Positions 26,741 to 39,700 of a stretch of DNA of 64,000 nucleotides are shown piece by piece. The stretch comes from Macrotrachela quadricornifera (Eukaryota > Rotifera > Eurotatoria > Philodinida > Philodinidae): contig JAJEKB010000382.1 of assembly GCA_022393335.1 (NCBI GenBank), positions 568,720 to 632,719 on the forward strand, given 5' to 3'. The notes beneath the pieces were generated by a model. It had not been told where the DNA came from. It made no database searches and saw only the letters and a program-made list of their open reading frames with translations. The position numbers and the translations under genes were made by a program. Within the stretch, counting starts at the first letter, position 1. Every line of letters starts with the position of its first letter.

Positions 26741-28930
26741 AAATCCAATGAAATAAATAGAACATAAACACACAGGAAAATAAATAGAAATTTATGAAAT
26801 TCCGCGCATCTTTTCTTTCTTTTGTAAATAGAATTATCTTACAATATGTCATACAAACCATTGGTTCATATTTATTATTATTTAATGTCGAAATCAACCT
26901 AATTGTACTTAATAGTTTCATTTATAACAATAATAGTGTGTCACAAGATAGAGTAAATAGATTGGTACATTTATGGTCACGATGTATTTTCTAATGAAAT
27001 GGTAATCGTAACTAAGTGCATATCCCTTGACTTATACTGTGTAACCCTACTTAATGAATTAATAAATTATATCCTATTACTATTCGTCTTGGATATGATA
27101 CATTTTTCAAATCTTTCACAACCCGTTAAAATAAAGCATCTTTTTCAATTCTAGAAGTTTCCAGCTTTGGTGATAAAATAGTAAAAAAGTTTACTTCTCC
27201 AAAATCATAGCTAGACTAATTTACGGTATTGATTTGTTATCTTCTCGCATAAGTTTTTTTTTTATTTTCCAATATTACCTTACTCATTAATGCGGGGAGA
27301 TAACAAACCTGTACCTCATTAAATATATATCGATGTAACGATGTCAAGCAAATTCACATGTAAAATGAACTGATTTTATGCTATTTTAGAAAGACGCAGA
27401 ACACTTTATTCGATAAAATAATTAAGTACTGAGTATGAAAACAGTCTCCAGACTAGTTTATATCTATTTTCAATATTTTTAAATCATTTAACTTGAGCAT
27501 ACATGTTCAGGTACTATTTTTAAGTAGAAAAATCGAAAATATTCTGAAAAATAATAAATAAAACATTATCAAATTAACTTTTTCACTGCTTAGTATAATA
27601 TTTGATGTATGTGAAAAATTATCAGATCAAAAACCTATAAATCGAAATTTTTTAATCAACATTTGAAAAATTTAAAATTTTGTTGATAGTATTGTAGAAA
27701 ATTTATGAAAGCAGCTATTTAACGTTTAAAAAAGTATAATGCCTTTTTTTTAATCGAAATATGTTTTGTTCTATCAGCATTTTGTATGTAAATTGTTACT
27801 TATTTCATTTTGTTTTCTTGTATTCACTGACATACTCATAAATTCATTGTTTACAGTAGAATCTAATTCAATATTATATATAAAAACAACTCGCCACATT
27901 TTAAATTTAGTTCTTGTTGGAGAAATTTCTTAATAAAATGGGATATTGCTCTTGGTACGAAATTAGTAAAACTTAAATTGGAAACACAACAGCATAAAAC
28001 AGTGAATTGAATTGAATCGAAGATTAGAAAAAATTATTGCAGAGACACAATCACTGATTATTATTATTATTCAAGCCTTAAAAGTGCGATCAAATTTTCG
28101 TTATTTTTTGCGTTGATCAGCATTATGTCAAATTCGCAATTTTTAGATATTTAGTCGGTCTTTTGTAATATATCTTCAGGGAGATACCACCAAAATCAAG
28201 AATGCTGTAAAAGTATGCTGCATTCAATATTATACCAAATAATGAGTAAAATACTAACAGCATATTTGTAGTACGCTTATATACTAATGAATTTACACTT
28301 GTCAGTCATCAACAGAAATACCATTGAAGTATATGTGTAGAAACATCTGATTTGAAAGCTAAATTTTACAACATATAGTAGTGTTGAAAAATAAAAGTCA
28401 ATAGATATTAATCATATTGATATTACTCTAATGAGCAATGTATAAAAACTCGAATAGATACACACCATGTTTCTATTAAAATCATTTTGTATTATCTAAA
28501 TTTTCTCTCTGAACTTATTCAAACTTCTATAAATTTGCAAATACACTACTTTTAAAAGATAATGGAAGATCAATAATACTATGTGAAAGTATAGTCAAAA
28601 TTCAGTACCTATATACTAGATAACTGAATTGAGATGATTTCATTGATGAATTTTTCTATGATATTGAATATAATGTTTAATAATCTATATTGATCAACAT
28701 ATTAATAAAAAATTAAGCAATGTACTCAATTTTATGGTTACTCAAAAGTTTTATTCAAAATCAATTCTGATAGACTCATGCACTTTTATCCTATAATAAA
28801 AAAAAAAGGAAAAGAAAAGAAAGCGATGTGATAATGACTTAGGCAAGACTGTCTTAAATATTTGATCGAACAAAATGAAAGAAATAAATAAAAGACATGT
28901 TTTTCAAATGAAATTCGACAAGAAAGCAAA
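26741..28930. other. 2.2 kb intergenic region
   Basis: AT-rich sequence between the flavoprotein start and the ST13 stop. No coherent exon, RNA gene or terminal repeat was recognised on either strand. Confidence 0.45.
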
Positions 28931-31157
28931 TCAATCGAGATCATTAGTATCTGCTGCGCCAGCTCCGCCATCCATTCCACCTATAAGCATAAAATAATAT
29001 AAAGTATATAAGACAAACTAAGCATACCTGAAAAATCAGGAAAACCACCGCCCATGGGTCCACCAGCGCCACCAAATTTGCTAGCAAGTTTCTCCATAAT
29101 TTTACGCACTTTAGGATTACTCTGATGAGCAGCCAATTTTGAAGGATCTGTGCTGACTTCCTACAATAAACATTATCTTTAATCAAAATGTTTTCATAAT
29201 TTCAATACAAACTACATTTAAATTCATGATTCGAATAAAACTCGTTTACATTTTAATCCTACTTAGGATAAATGAAAATTTGAGTGTCCCATATAGGGCA
29301 ATTTTAAACTCCCTGAAATAATATTAAATATATATATATAATATCGAACTTTTTACAGATATTTTTTATAATTTCAAAAATTATTACGCTATCTTTCGTC
29401 AATATAGTTTTTGATGAAAATGAAAATTGAATTACAATACTCTATTGTACAACTGGAATATGTTATATATTAGTAAAGACATAATAAGAATGATTCTGAA
29501 TAAATTTAATAAATCTGTAAAATCTAATTTCTTATGGTTTCTTAAGTATAGAATGTGCTATTATATCATTGTCTATCATAAAGTTTTCGTACAAAGAGTA
29601 GAGATAGTGGTAGATTGAATATTGTTTAAAGAAATTTAAAATTGTTACATATAGAAAACTGAAATTTTAAATATGATCCTAGGTTTTAAGTTTCCTTGTA
29701 TTATAAACTTGAATTCTATACTTATAGAATAACAATAGAAATGCATATCTAATTATACAAAATTATCCTAAACTAATTGATAAAATAGGACAAAACGAGG
29801 ATATATGGCTTACTGAAAAAGCTTTTTGTACATCTGGATCTTGTAATGCTTCTAATATTTCTGGATCATTCATAACAGCACCCAATCCTCCTAAATCAGC
29901 TCCACCACCCATGCCGCCCATTCCTCCTAAATAAAAATGTTTATAAAACATCAGTAACAAATAATAAAATGTTAAAAATCACCTGGAAATCCTGGAAATT
30001 CTTGTCCTCCTCCATAATGTGATTGTTGTTCTCGTGCTCGTCGTTCATTTTCGTCTTGCTCTGCTTTAGCATACGCTTCTTGAGCTTTACGAATGCGTTC
30101 TCGTTTAGCATCAACTTCTTTTGCTTCTCGACGTCGTTCATATTTGCGTTTATGTTCTGTAAGTTTCTTAGCCTACTCAAAAATAATATAACAATTTTTA
30201 GAAGAAAAATAAAATCGAAAGATATACATTTGTTTCAACTTCTTTACACCATGTTTGAACATCTTCATCAAAATCAGATAATTGTGCTTTACAAAAATCT
30301 TGGTAAGCTGCTTCCCAATTGCCCAACATACTTGTAAAAGAAAATATTTACAATAAAAATAATTGTTATTTTGGTTTTTTTTTCATTGACTTACCGGTTA
30401 GCTTTTCCTCTCCATTTAAGTGCTTGTTGAGAATTTTCATTAATTTCTAAAGCACGATTACAATCACGTATAGCTGCATTCGGTTTTTGAAGTTTAATAT
30501 AACATTGGGCGCGTTTAGCATGAAGAATAGCCGATTGTGGATTATTTTCAATAGCTTGTGTAAATAATGTAATAGCTTCCTCAAATGCGCCTTCTGAAAG
30601 TTTTCCTTGAGCTTCACTTCGCTTGGCATCGGCTTGTTCTGACATAGCATCTGTTACCTATTCAAATTATACATGTCAAAATAAAATGTGTAATATTCAA
30701 TAAAAACTGTACCTCAATATTAGGATCACCCATTGATTGTGCTGGATCATTATCACCTTCAATTACACCAGTTGTATCCAATTCTATGTGAATGAATATA
30801 ATAAAATAAGCAATATATTAAAAGTCAACATACCCAATTCACTTTCTGGTTCACTTTCAACTTTTGATGTTTCTTCATGACTTTTTGATGATGAAGTGCT
30901 TTCATGATGAGTATGACTTGTTTCTTTTGCTTCTGTTTTTGCTTCTGAAGTATGATGACTTGTAACACTTGGAATTGTTGCTCCTAATCTAAATATTAAA
31001 AAAATAAACTTGTACAGTTAAAAAATAATATTTACTTAGTAAGCCATTCTCGAAAGAAGTCAAGTTCAGGTGCGTGAAGCATGTCAGGATGAGCATTACA
31101 TAATGTAACAAATTGTCGTAGAAGACGTACATGCTCACTTGGAATATTTTGAGACAT
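28931..31157 (-). CDS. ST13: Hsc70-interacting protein (HIP/ST13)
   Basis: Start at 31157 (MSQNIPSEHVRLLRQFVTLC), stop at 28931. Order: N-terminal dimerisation helix (PELDFFREWLTK); acidic and His/Ser-rich linker; TPR domain (LSEGAFEEAITLFTQAIENN, AILHAKRAQCYIKLQKPNAA, NSQQALKWRGKA); charged helix; Gly/Met-rich stretch (GGMGGMGGGADLGGLG); and the DP/STI1 domain (MNDPEILEALQDPDVQKAF, NPKVRKIMEKLASKFGG). The C-terminus ends in an acidic tail. HIP binds the Hsc70 ATPase domain and stabilises its ADP state in the cytosol. The intron between the two halves of the STI1 domain (about 29161-29812) is about 650 nt, the longest in this gene; nothing recognisable lies in it. Confidence 0.93.
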
Positions 31158-31851
31158 TATCGTATGCTCTAACAAATCTAGAACAAATCAATATGGAGTA
31201 ATCCTATAATCTTCTCGAAAGAATATGTCGGTGTGTCATTTGGGAAAATGTCATTGGCTCTAAAGATCATACAGTACTAAATTTTTTTTATTAGTATAAA
31301 TTTCTCGTACTATTATCGATACATAAATTGAAACAGATCAATATCAAGAAAATTTGTTCCGCTCTATCAATAATGTGCATATATACAAACGAAACAGAAA
31401 TAGAGAGCGATACACATTTTTAATGAGTGTCGAATGTATATGATTCATATCTCAGATATAAATACTATTTAATAATATCCTCCTCATTTAAATATGAGAC
31501 TGTTCTATTAAGATAAATGGACAAAAAATACAATTATTCATTTTTAAGTGTTGATTTCTATTAAAATAATCACGCTAACCTGTAAAATATGTTCAAAAGA
31601 ATAGATGGCACTCTGTAGTTTTTTTGGCATTTATTGAGAGGAACAGATATAGAACCTAGTACGATAAAGAATTGAACCAATCGATATTCATAGTTTATTT
31701 TTTATCATTATTTTGAGATATATTAATATCTCAATTACAAAAATAAATTTTTTTTTTGCGCATAATTTAGTTTTTTTGCTTAAAACAACGTATCATTTTT
31801 TTTCTAATCAATTTCTACTATATAATTTCGATACAAATATAAGGAAAGAAG
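31158..31851. promoter_or_regulatory. divergent upstream region of ST13 and the 195-aa gene
   Basis: About 690 nt of AT-rich sequence between divergent starts. No clear heat-shock elements or TATA box could be assigned with confidence. Confidence 0.35.
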
Positions 31852-32439
31852 ATGAATAATACACATGCAAAATTCTTCGCCAATAGAATACATGAAACAA
31901 CACCATCAATCAATCAAATCTCCAGGCTAAATCTTGATTTGCCTCTTAGACAACAATCAATTCAATCATTGCATAAAAGAAATAAACATTATAAAGAATT
32001 TCAGCATGCATTATATATGCTTAAAATATCTATTGAAGAATTATGGCGTTTAGAACTCGAACGATTACATAATCATAAACCAATATCATCCAATTTACTA
32101 AATAATAAATTTGATTTAAAAGTTCCATCGATATATAGCTGTCGAGCAGTCTTACCAGTATCTAGTGAAACAATATATTTAAAAAATAAAGTATCTTCTA
32201 GTATTAATTCACCAATTATTCTTCAAGCTAGTCCAACAACGAATATTCATAAAACTATATCGAATAAAATATCTCAATCAAATATTCAATCTATACAACG
32301 TACGCAGAATTCTACAGGATCACTTCTTTCGATAAATAAAAAACAAAAACAATATGGATTTGGTGATAATTTTACTAAATATTGGACAAAAACAGCATTA
32401 TTACATCTAAAATTTCAATGTTCAAAACATACGCATTGA
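31852..32439 (+). CDS. hypothetical 195-residue protein, intronless
   Basis: A single open frame with ATG at 31852 and TGA at 32437. The product is basic, Ser/Asn/Gln/His-rich, with one short amphipathic helix (around YMLKISIEELWRLELERL, residues 56-73) and a disordered remainder. No signal peptide, transmembrane helix or known motif is seen. The frame is much longer than chance ORFs in this AT-rich DNA and is bounded by AT-rich flanks, so it is likely real. The stop lies 62 nt from the convergent SLC17 stop. Function unknown. Confidence 0.5.
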   Translation: MNNTHAKFFANRIHETTPSINQISRLNLDLPLRQQSIQSLHKRNKHYKEFQHALYMLKISIEELWRLELERLHNHKPISSNLLNNKFDLKVPSIYSCRAVLPVSSETIYLKNKVSSSINSPIILQASPTTNIHKTISNKISQSNIQSIQRTQNSTGSLLSINKKQKQYGFGDNFTKYWTKTALLHLKFQCSKHTH

Positions 32440-32501
32440 TACAGAGTGATATTAGTTGAACTAGCTAAGTAATATACTAAAATGAATTATGATGTATTGG
32501 G

Positions 32502-34386
32502 CTATTTTGTTGATGGATTACCACTAGTTTCTAAAATAAAAAGATATTTGTTAGATACGAATATCTTAGAAGAACAAATAATACCTGTTCGAACTGATAG
32601 AGGTACTTGTTCTGGTGAAGTTGGATCTATAGCAGGACGTTTTATTGCCCATGGTTGTATTTCACCTGAACCGATGAAAAGAAATGCAATCATACCGATA
32701 ATATAGATAGTTGCACAAATAAAAAAGACGTAACGCCAATTACTTGAATCCTATTTAGATATCGGTAGAATAGTTCCATATAATTAATATATATTAAAAA
32801 CTAACTTGTTCTGTAAGAGCACCGACAATATATGGACTTAAAATACCCGGTAATGTAGCGAATGTATTCGAGATACCAAAAATAATTCCTGCATAAGCTG
32901 GTGCAATATCATTTGCTGTAAGCATAAAACCTCCACCATAACAACATCCACTATATTTATCAGAAAATAAATCAAAATATAAATGAATATAAAATTCTTA
33001 CGTAAATGTCACACCAATTGTTAATAAACCTACAGCAATATACTTAATTTTACATGTCATAAATGCTAAACCAATAACAAATATTGCTGGAAGTAAATTT
33101 CCTAATACATTAAATACTTTTCTTGTTTGTGTTCTTGTTAAAATTTCTCTTTGAATAATCATATCAGCTACTGCACCAGATATATTTATATTAAGCCAAA
33201 ACATAAGATAAGGTAATGATGAAAGTAATCCATTCTATATTAAAAATAAAAATTATTTTTTTATTTCAATTATATTATTATTTACTTACTGATTTAATAT
33301 CAAATCTTAATACTTCAGCCATATATTTAGGAATAGATGTAAGAAATGTATATGTACCCCAATTATTACATGTATGAACAATAAAGAGTGCCCAACAAGC
33401 AGGAGATGTTAAAATAGCTTTCCATGGAGCTTCAAATTCATTTTTACTATGTTTTGATAATTGTTCTTGTGTAGCATCGAGAATATATTCTTTTTCTTGA
33501 TTACTAATACAACGTTGATCATTAGGTGAATCAGTATAGAAGAATATCCAAAATATACCCCAAATAAGACCAATAATACCTGTAGAATAAAAAATTAATG
33601 GCCAACCACCAAGAAAACTCCATGAACACATTAAACCACCAAGAGACAATGTTAAAACATTACCAATTTGAGCACCTAAATAAATCATAAATAATTATTC
33701 TATAATTATAAATAAAATTTAATCTACCAGCATTCATAAATCCAACAAGTTTTCCTCGTTCACTAGGTGGTGCCCAATGTGACATAATTACAGTCATACT
33801 AGGCCATATAACACCATGTGCAAGTCCAACAACTGATCGTAAGAACCATAGTACACCCCAATGTAAACTTGCACCCCATGGTATAGCTATTGAAAATGCA
33901 CCAGCAATAATCATGGCAACACCAAATACAAATCGAGCACCATATCGACCAGCCAAATATCCACCAGGTACTTCAGTAATTAAATATCCCCAAAAATAAC
34001 CTCCTAAGACAATACCTTGAATATTCTTTGTCCAAGGATATGGTCCTTCCTACAAATATATTAGAAAAATACAAATAAACAATTTTTTTTTTTCTATTTA
34101 CAATTTTAACACTATTATGTAGTCGTGGACAATCAATATCATCCTGTGTTAAAGGCATATCTACGGAAGCTTTAGGATGATCAATCGCTGAATGATTGAC
34201 CATACAAACAAGAGCAATACCAACACTAATCTTTTGTGAATAATGTGCAACCATACCAAGAAACCCAACAAAAGCAACTGCAACACGAATCGAACACCAA
34301 AAAGAAGCTACGACAAGGAACTATCATTCAAAGTGCAAGATTATTCAAAAGTATAACCTACCCGGTTTCGACCGTTCAATATTCAT
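32502..34386 (-). CDS. SLC17-family organic anion transporter (sialin/VGLUT type, MFS)
   Basis: Start at 34386 (MNIERSKP). The first intron ends at GTCGTAG, joining to SFWCSIRVAVAFVGFLGMVA (TM1). Features of SLC17: long lumenal loop with several Ser/Asp residues after TM1; GVIWPSMTVIMSHWAPPSER (the conserved WAPP..ER motif); GAQIGNVLTLSLGG; NNWGTYTFLTSIPKYMAEVL; and a C-terminal SGEIQPWA. Twelve transmembrane segments are expected and most can be seen. Family members move sialic acid, phosphate, glutamate, urate or nucleotides with H+ or Na+ across lysosomal, vesicular or plasma membranes. The substrate cannot be deduced. Seven short introns. Confidence 0.88.
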
Positions 34387-35014
34387 CGGTCTCATTGTCT
34401 TTTGCTTGATTAAAATTAAAAATTAACGATAAATCGATTTAGTTTTTTTTTTTTTGTCTCAAAAACAAATATTTATTTTGCGCTTTTATATTAATATGAT
34501 TTTTAGTGAAATAAATGTCATTGAAATAATAATCGCTCAAGATACCGTAAACACGTTTTTTTTTAGTGACTCTAAATTCATTTATTTCACGTTCTTATCA
34601 ATGCCATTTTTTTTCTTTTCTTCAGAATGTCAAGAAAAAAAATTCTGTGTATACAACATGTTAGAGATATTACTCACTGTATTATTTTAAGACCAAAAAG
34701 AACAGAATAAAAAAAAAGCAAATGTTATTACGCAGAACACAAAAATAAACAAAAAATGTCCATGAAGATAAAGTCTTGATTACATTATACATACACACGA
34801 ACAATAGTGATACATCCATACTGTGACTATCTGATACTGGAGAGAGAAAAGTGGAGGATCAGACAAAGTTATTATTTTTTTTTTTTTTTGTTAATTAGAA
34901 TTCATTTTGTCAGATGTGCAAGCATACAATTAGAAAGAAAAAGAACATCACCGGAATACATTGAAAAACAAAAATTGTCAGAAGGAATACATTATTTTGA
35001 TTTTTTTTTGAAAT
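34387..35014. other. intergenic, SLC17 start to DGKE stop
   Basis: AT-rich spacer of 630 nt with T and A homopolymers. Open frames at 34454 and 34807 on the plus strand are low-complexity and are not called. Confidence 0.5.
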
Positions 35015-37163
35015 TTAGTTGCTGATAACATTCATTAACATTTTAGCCTGAGAAAAATGTTCAATGTCTACAACACATGGACCTTCTTCAAATGGTTCAC
35101 CATCACATTGACAAGGAAAAGAACGTTTCAATGTTAACTAAAATCAATCATATGAATTAATAAATATTATAGAAAAATAATTAAAAAAAAAAAGGATTTA
35201 CTTTAACTCGACGAGCTTGTCCTATACGAAATGGATCGGCAAGACCAACTTGCATTTGAGCTATATGAAATGAACTATAAATTCCAAAAACTTCAACAAA
35301 ACCATCATCAATTCTAAATAAATACAAAAAAATTAAACGATAACAGAAAAAAAGTCTATTTCTAATTTATTCACTTTTGAACTGGAATATCTTCACCTGT
35401 ACCCCAAACACGAACACCTGCACCCCATGATGAAATATTCAGTATACAAATACCTTCTAATGCTGGAAGATTTTCAATAATTCGTCCATCCATTTCAAGC
35501 TAAAATATTTTATATAATTATAGATTAAATTTTTTCACTAAAATGTACAACTACATACTATAACATTATTTTGCAGATCTTTGCATTCCTCTATACAAAA
35601 AAAAAACACCACAAATGTATTCGTTATTCCGTTTGTAAATTTCGTATATAAGAACAAAAAAAAATTACGTACTCAAAAATGTATCGACTGTTCCATAATG
35701 AAAATAATGCAATTTATTAACAAAACGACTCGCAAAAAATGCTGGTATTTTCTCTCGACGACGATGAAAATTAAGTGTAACTAAAGCATCACAACCAACT
35801 GAAAAATAATTCGACATACGCATATTCTATAAAAAAAAAAAAAGAAATAAATCTAGAATAAAAATAATTTTCAAAATAAGAATAAAATACATACACGTGT
35901 ATTTCCTTTTGCTACACCAAAATGTCGAGCAGTAGCGCTAATATCAATTGACCATCTTATTAAAAAAAAATTATATTGATTAAATTATATTTAAAAAAAA
36001 TCTTACCGATCAAGAGCAACAACTTTAGCTGCTATTAATTTTTTTAAATAAGTACGAACATCAACAGTAGAATCTTCTCCATCACCCCATTCTAAAATAC
36101 GAGCTAGATCATTGCCTGTACCCATTGGAAGAATACCAACAGCAGGTTTTATCTAATAGAAAGAAAATCAAAATTGTAAACTTTCGTATTTAATTAGAAT
36201 GTAGATATTTACTCCTGATGTAGTATTTTCAATACTCTCTAAAATCCAATTAACTGTTCCATCACCACCACATACAAGAATATAAAATCCAATATCAGGA
36301 AGAGAATTACACCATTCAAGAATTGATGCAGGTGCAATAGTTGAAATATCAATTACCTTAAATATATTACAAAAATAATTAAAAGATGAATTAATAATTC
36401 TAGAATATTTTACTTGTACAGAATTTAAATAAGTTCGAAATGAATTTAAAACAAGATCAGTATTAGATCCACCTGATTTTCGATTACCAATAACAAGTAA
36501 TGGACACCAAGCATCAATACCACATGGTAAAATACGTTCGACTACTGAATGAGCATATCCAACAATTTTTTTATTTCCAATACGTGAAACGACAGCATTA
36601 GGCTATTTAGAAAACAAAATAATAAAAATTGAATATATTCATAATATACTAACTGGTATAATTAATCGTTGAAATTCTCCTAAATCACATTCTATAGGTA
36701 ATACTCTCATACATGAATCATGTACAATTTTTTGACACCATATACATCGATAATCACATAATCTTGGTTCAGCTCCACATGGTCGTTTACAAATAACACA
36801 TTCAGATTCTAATGGTAAATTTCCTTGAGTCCATTGATGTTGAAATATCTTTTGTTCACTTGTCATATGTTTACAATGATAAAGACGTCGAGCAGGACGT
36901 ACACAACGTTCATGTAAATAAATTCCACATGATGAACAATGAAAACCAGCTAATAATGTTGATGAACAAACATTACATAAAGTTGGTTGAACTATATAAT
37001 CATCAAATGGCCATAAATGATGAATATCATCTACAAGACGATGTTCACTAAAATATCGACGACGACGTTTTGTTAAACAAGTAACAATAGCAATAAAACC
37101 AGTTACAATTGAACAAAATAATGTTATAGACCAAAAATTATCTGTTAATACTTGAATACGCAT
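35015..37163 (-). CDS. DGKE: diacylglycerol kinase epsilon
   Basis: Start at 37163 ([20 protein letters not shown]): an N-terminal transmembrane helix of about 20 residues followed by RRRR, the arrangement unique to DGKE. Two C1 zinc domains follow ([18 protein letters not shown] and [19 protein letters not shown]). The catalytic domain has [13 protein letters not shown], the glycine-rich [12 protein letters not shown] and [15 protein letters not shown]. The accessory domain follows ([22 protein letters not shown]). It phosphorylates diacylglycerol, preferring arachidonoyl forms, in ER membranes. Eight or so short introns. The start is 83 nt downstream of the TAB1 stop, with TTTTATTTTAG ending 26 nt before the ATG. 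Confidence 0.93.
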
Positions 37164-37245
37164 TGTTGTTTATGAGATGTTAAATACATCTAAAATAAAA
37201 TAAAACATTAATATATATTCAAATATATTTTAAAAAAAAATATAT

Positions 37246-39192
37246 TCAATCGCATTTTAAAGATGGATGTTCTTTAAGATATTCAGTTAATTTTTCATCT
37301 ATAACTGATGTTGGTTGAGTATAAAGAAGTTCTGTAATAATATTATTTGCTAAACGTAATTCTTCATTATCATTTAATAATTTTTCATAAACATCAAATG
37401 GAACAAATGGTTCAATTGTAGTCGTATGTAATTGAGTTTCACGTTGATGTTCATAATTAATTGATGAATTACGATTTTTTTCTCGTTTTTGTTGCATTTC
37501 TCTATTTTTTTGAATAGATTTTTTTACTTCATCAACAGTAACTTCACCATCAACAGTTCGTCGTATTTGACTTAATTTAATTGGTAATGGTGGAGTTTGA
37601 TTAATATTTTTTGGATGATGAAAAAAATGAATAAGTAAACCCATATCTTGAAAATCTGTTTGTTCATTAGAAGAAATATTCATATTCTGAAAACGATCAT
37701 CAATTGCATCGAGAATAGATTGAGCTGGATTTATTGAACTACTAGATTCACGAAGAAGATTAATAAAATCAGATGGAATTTCATGTTCTTGAATACCTTT
37801 AGAAAAAATAAAATAAAAATTTACAATATCATGGTACGTCTAATTGAAGTAATCTTTTTGGTACGAGGTAGACCACTATCAAAACTATCTATTGAACTAG
37901 AACAATTAATTTTATGGCAGTAAATCGATGAGTATCAGCACTCCTTTCATTCATCATACAACTTCATCAAAAATACGAAGAAAAAATTCTAAGTGTTAAT
38001 TTAATATTTCAGTTTCAATAAAGAAAAACAGGACTCAAGCTTTTATCTATAATCAGCAGCAATCAAATCCTTGCTTTTCTACAAGTTTCAAAGTAGTCAA
38101 TCCTTTTTTGGATAACTTTTATGGAAGTTCGAGACCTTGTGTCCAGTACTATGTATAGATACCTGATCTTAAATACATTTGATAGACTTTATCAGTCATC
38201 ATAACAAGTGCATAATCATGTGGAAAAATTTTAAATCTATCAACAGTTGGTTCACATATAAGTGGATTACATCGTGCTTCATTAACATCATTAGCTGATG
38301 CTGCTGATGAAAGTAATTTTTCAGATAATTTTCTATAAAATAATAAATTTAAATATAATTTTTAGATAAAAATAAAATTCTTACCCAATACATCGAGTAA
38401 ATTTTGAATGTTTTTTATCTAAACCTTCACTTCTTATTTGATCAATATCAACATCAAGACTTCTTAATCGACGACTTTCATCATCATTATCAATTATATG
38501 TAATGAACCTGTATGATAATATTGTGGTCGATTATCAGCTACTACTAATTCACCATTATTAATTGATATTAGAAAAGTTCGAATATTTCCTATTGAAAAT
38601 CAAATATAAATTATACTAAAAAAAAACATAATTTCTTTAAATCATACTAACCAACATAAGCAATAAAAACATTGGATTGTGTAACAGTTGCAGCAAATAA
38701 AAAAGCACCAGATTCAGCTTCATCTAATGAAGGTAAAAGTTTTTCAGCAGCACTAACACTTGATGGTGCTAATGTTATTTTTTCTTGTGCATGATCAAAT
38801 GTCATTTGTAATAAACGATTTTCAATTTCATAAAAAATTTTTTGCATACTATTAGGAATTTTTTCTTTATAAGAATCATCATCAAATGATATTTCACTTA
38901 ATTGTTCTACAAGTAGATTAACACAAACATCTGATGCAAGCATATTTGTATCAATGGGATCAACAAGTGCATAAATCGCCATTGTATTATCACGTGTTCG
39001 AAGACGACATACACGTGGTACAGTTGCTCGTTGATGTTCATCCGAATCATTACTATTATGAGTTCGATCTTGTTTAGCTCTTGTAGCAACAAATGTATGT
39101 TGACATGGAATAAAATTCGAAAGATTCCCTGGAGTTGTATGAACGTTTGAAGATGATGATGATGATGCGGCAGCAGCAACACTAGTAGCCAT
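37246..39192 (-). CDS. TAB1: TAB1-like PP2C pseudophosphatase
   Basis: Start at 39192 (MATSVAAAASSSSSSNVHTT), preceded directly by TTTTCAG. The PP2C-like fold follows TAB1: MAIYALVDPIDTNMLASDVC, FLFAATVTQSNVFIAYVGN, RRLRSLDVDIDQIRSEGLD, FKIFPHDYALVMMTDKVYQM. The usual PP2C metal-binding aspartates (DGH, GDS) are absent, as in TAB1. Near the C-terminus EPFVPFDVYEKLL corresponds to the TAK1-binding helix of TAB1 (pattern PYV-F--FY-LW). TAB1 activates the MAP3K TAK1 downstream of TGF-beta, IL-1 and Toll inputs. The C-terminus continues about 40 residues past that motif. One intron (about 37797-38162) is 365 nt. Another in-frame ATG lies upstream at 39315. Confidence 0.82.
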
Positions 39193-39700
39193 CTGAAAAT
39201 TATAATATAACTTAAGTTTATCATTCTCTTTCAAATCAAAAAGAATAACAAAAAAGAAGTACATTAGACCTTTATATAGATGAGTTTTTTGCGCAACAAG
39301 AAGCAACAACAACAATAATAATAAAAAAAACCAAATATAATCAAAACAAGAAAAGTAATGTTGGAATGCTAGTAAAATCTACGAAAATAAAACGCGAAAA
39401 GAATAAATACGTCAAATACCATTACATATAAAAAAATATACATTTCTTGCTTTTTTTTTTTAAAAATTTTGATTGCAATCACCATAATTTTGACATAAGA
39501 ACTGACTAGGACAACACAAAGCGAAGAAAATATATCGCCATTCAACGTCTCTTACTATGAAAAATAAATTTCAAAAAAAAAAAACGTTAAAAGAACGATT
39601 AAATAAATATTTTGATTATTAATACAATGTTTCATTGACATTCTATAGAAGAATGTTTCAAAAACATACTTTCAATCGTTCTTTTGTATCTCTTTTTTTT
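39193..39700. other. intergenic, TAB1 start to ERO1 stop
   Basis: AT-rich spacer of about 500 nt. Apart from the TAB1 acceptor-like site at 39193-39194, nothing recognised. Confidence 0.5.

Noticed and set aside
37797..38162. Possible C/D snoRNA in the TAB1 intron (ATGATGA and a CTGA on the minus strand)
   Set aside because: No second D box or terminal stem at the right distance; chance matches are common.
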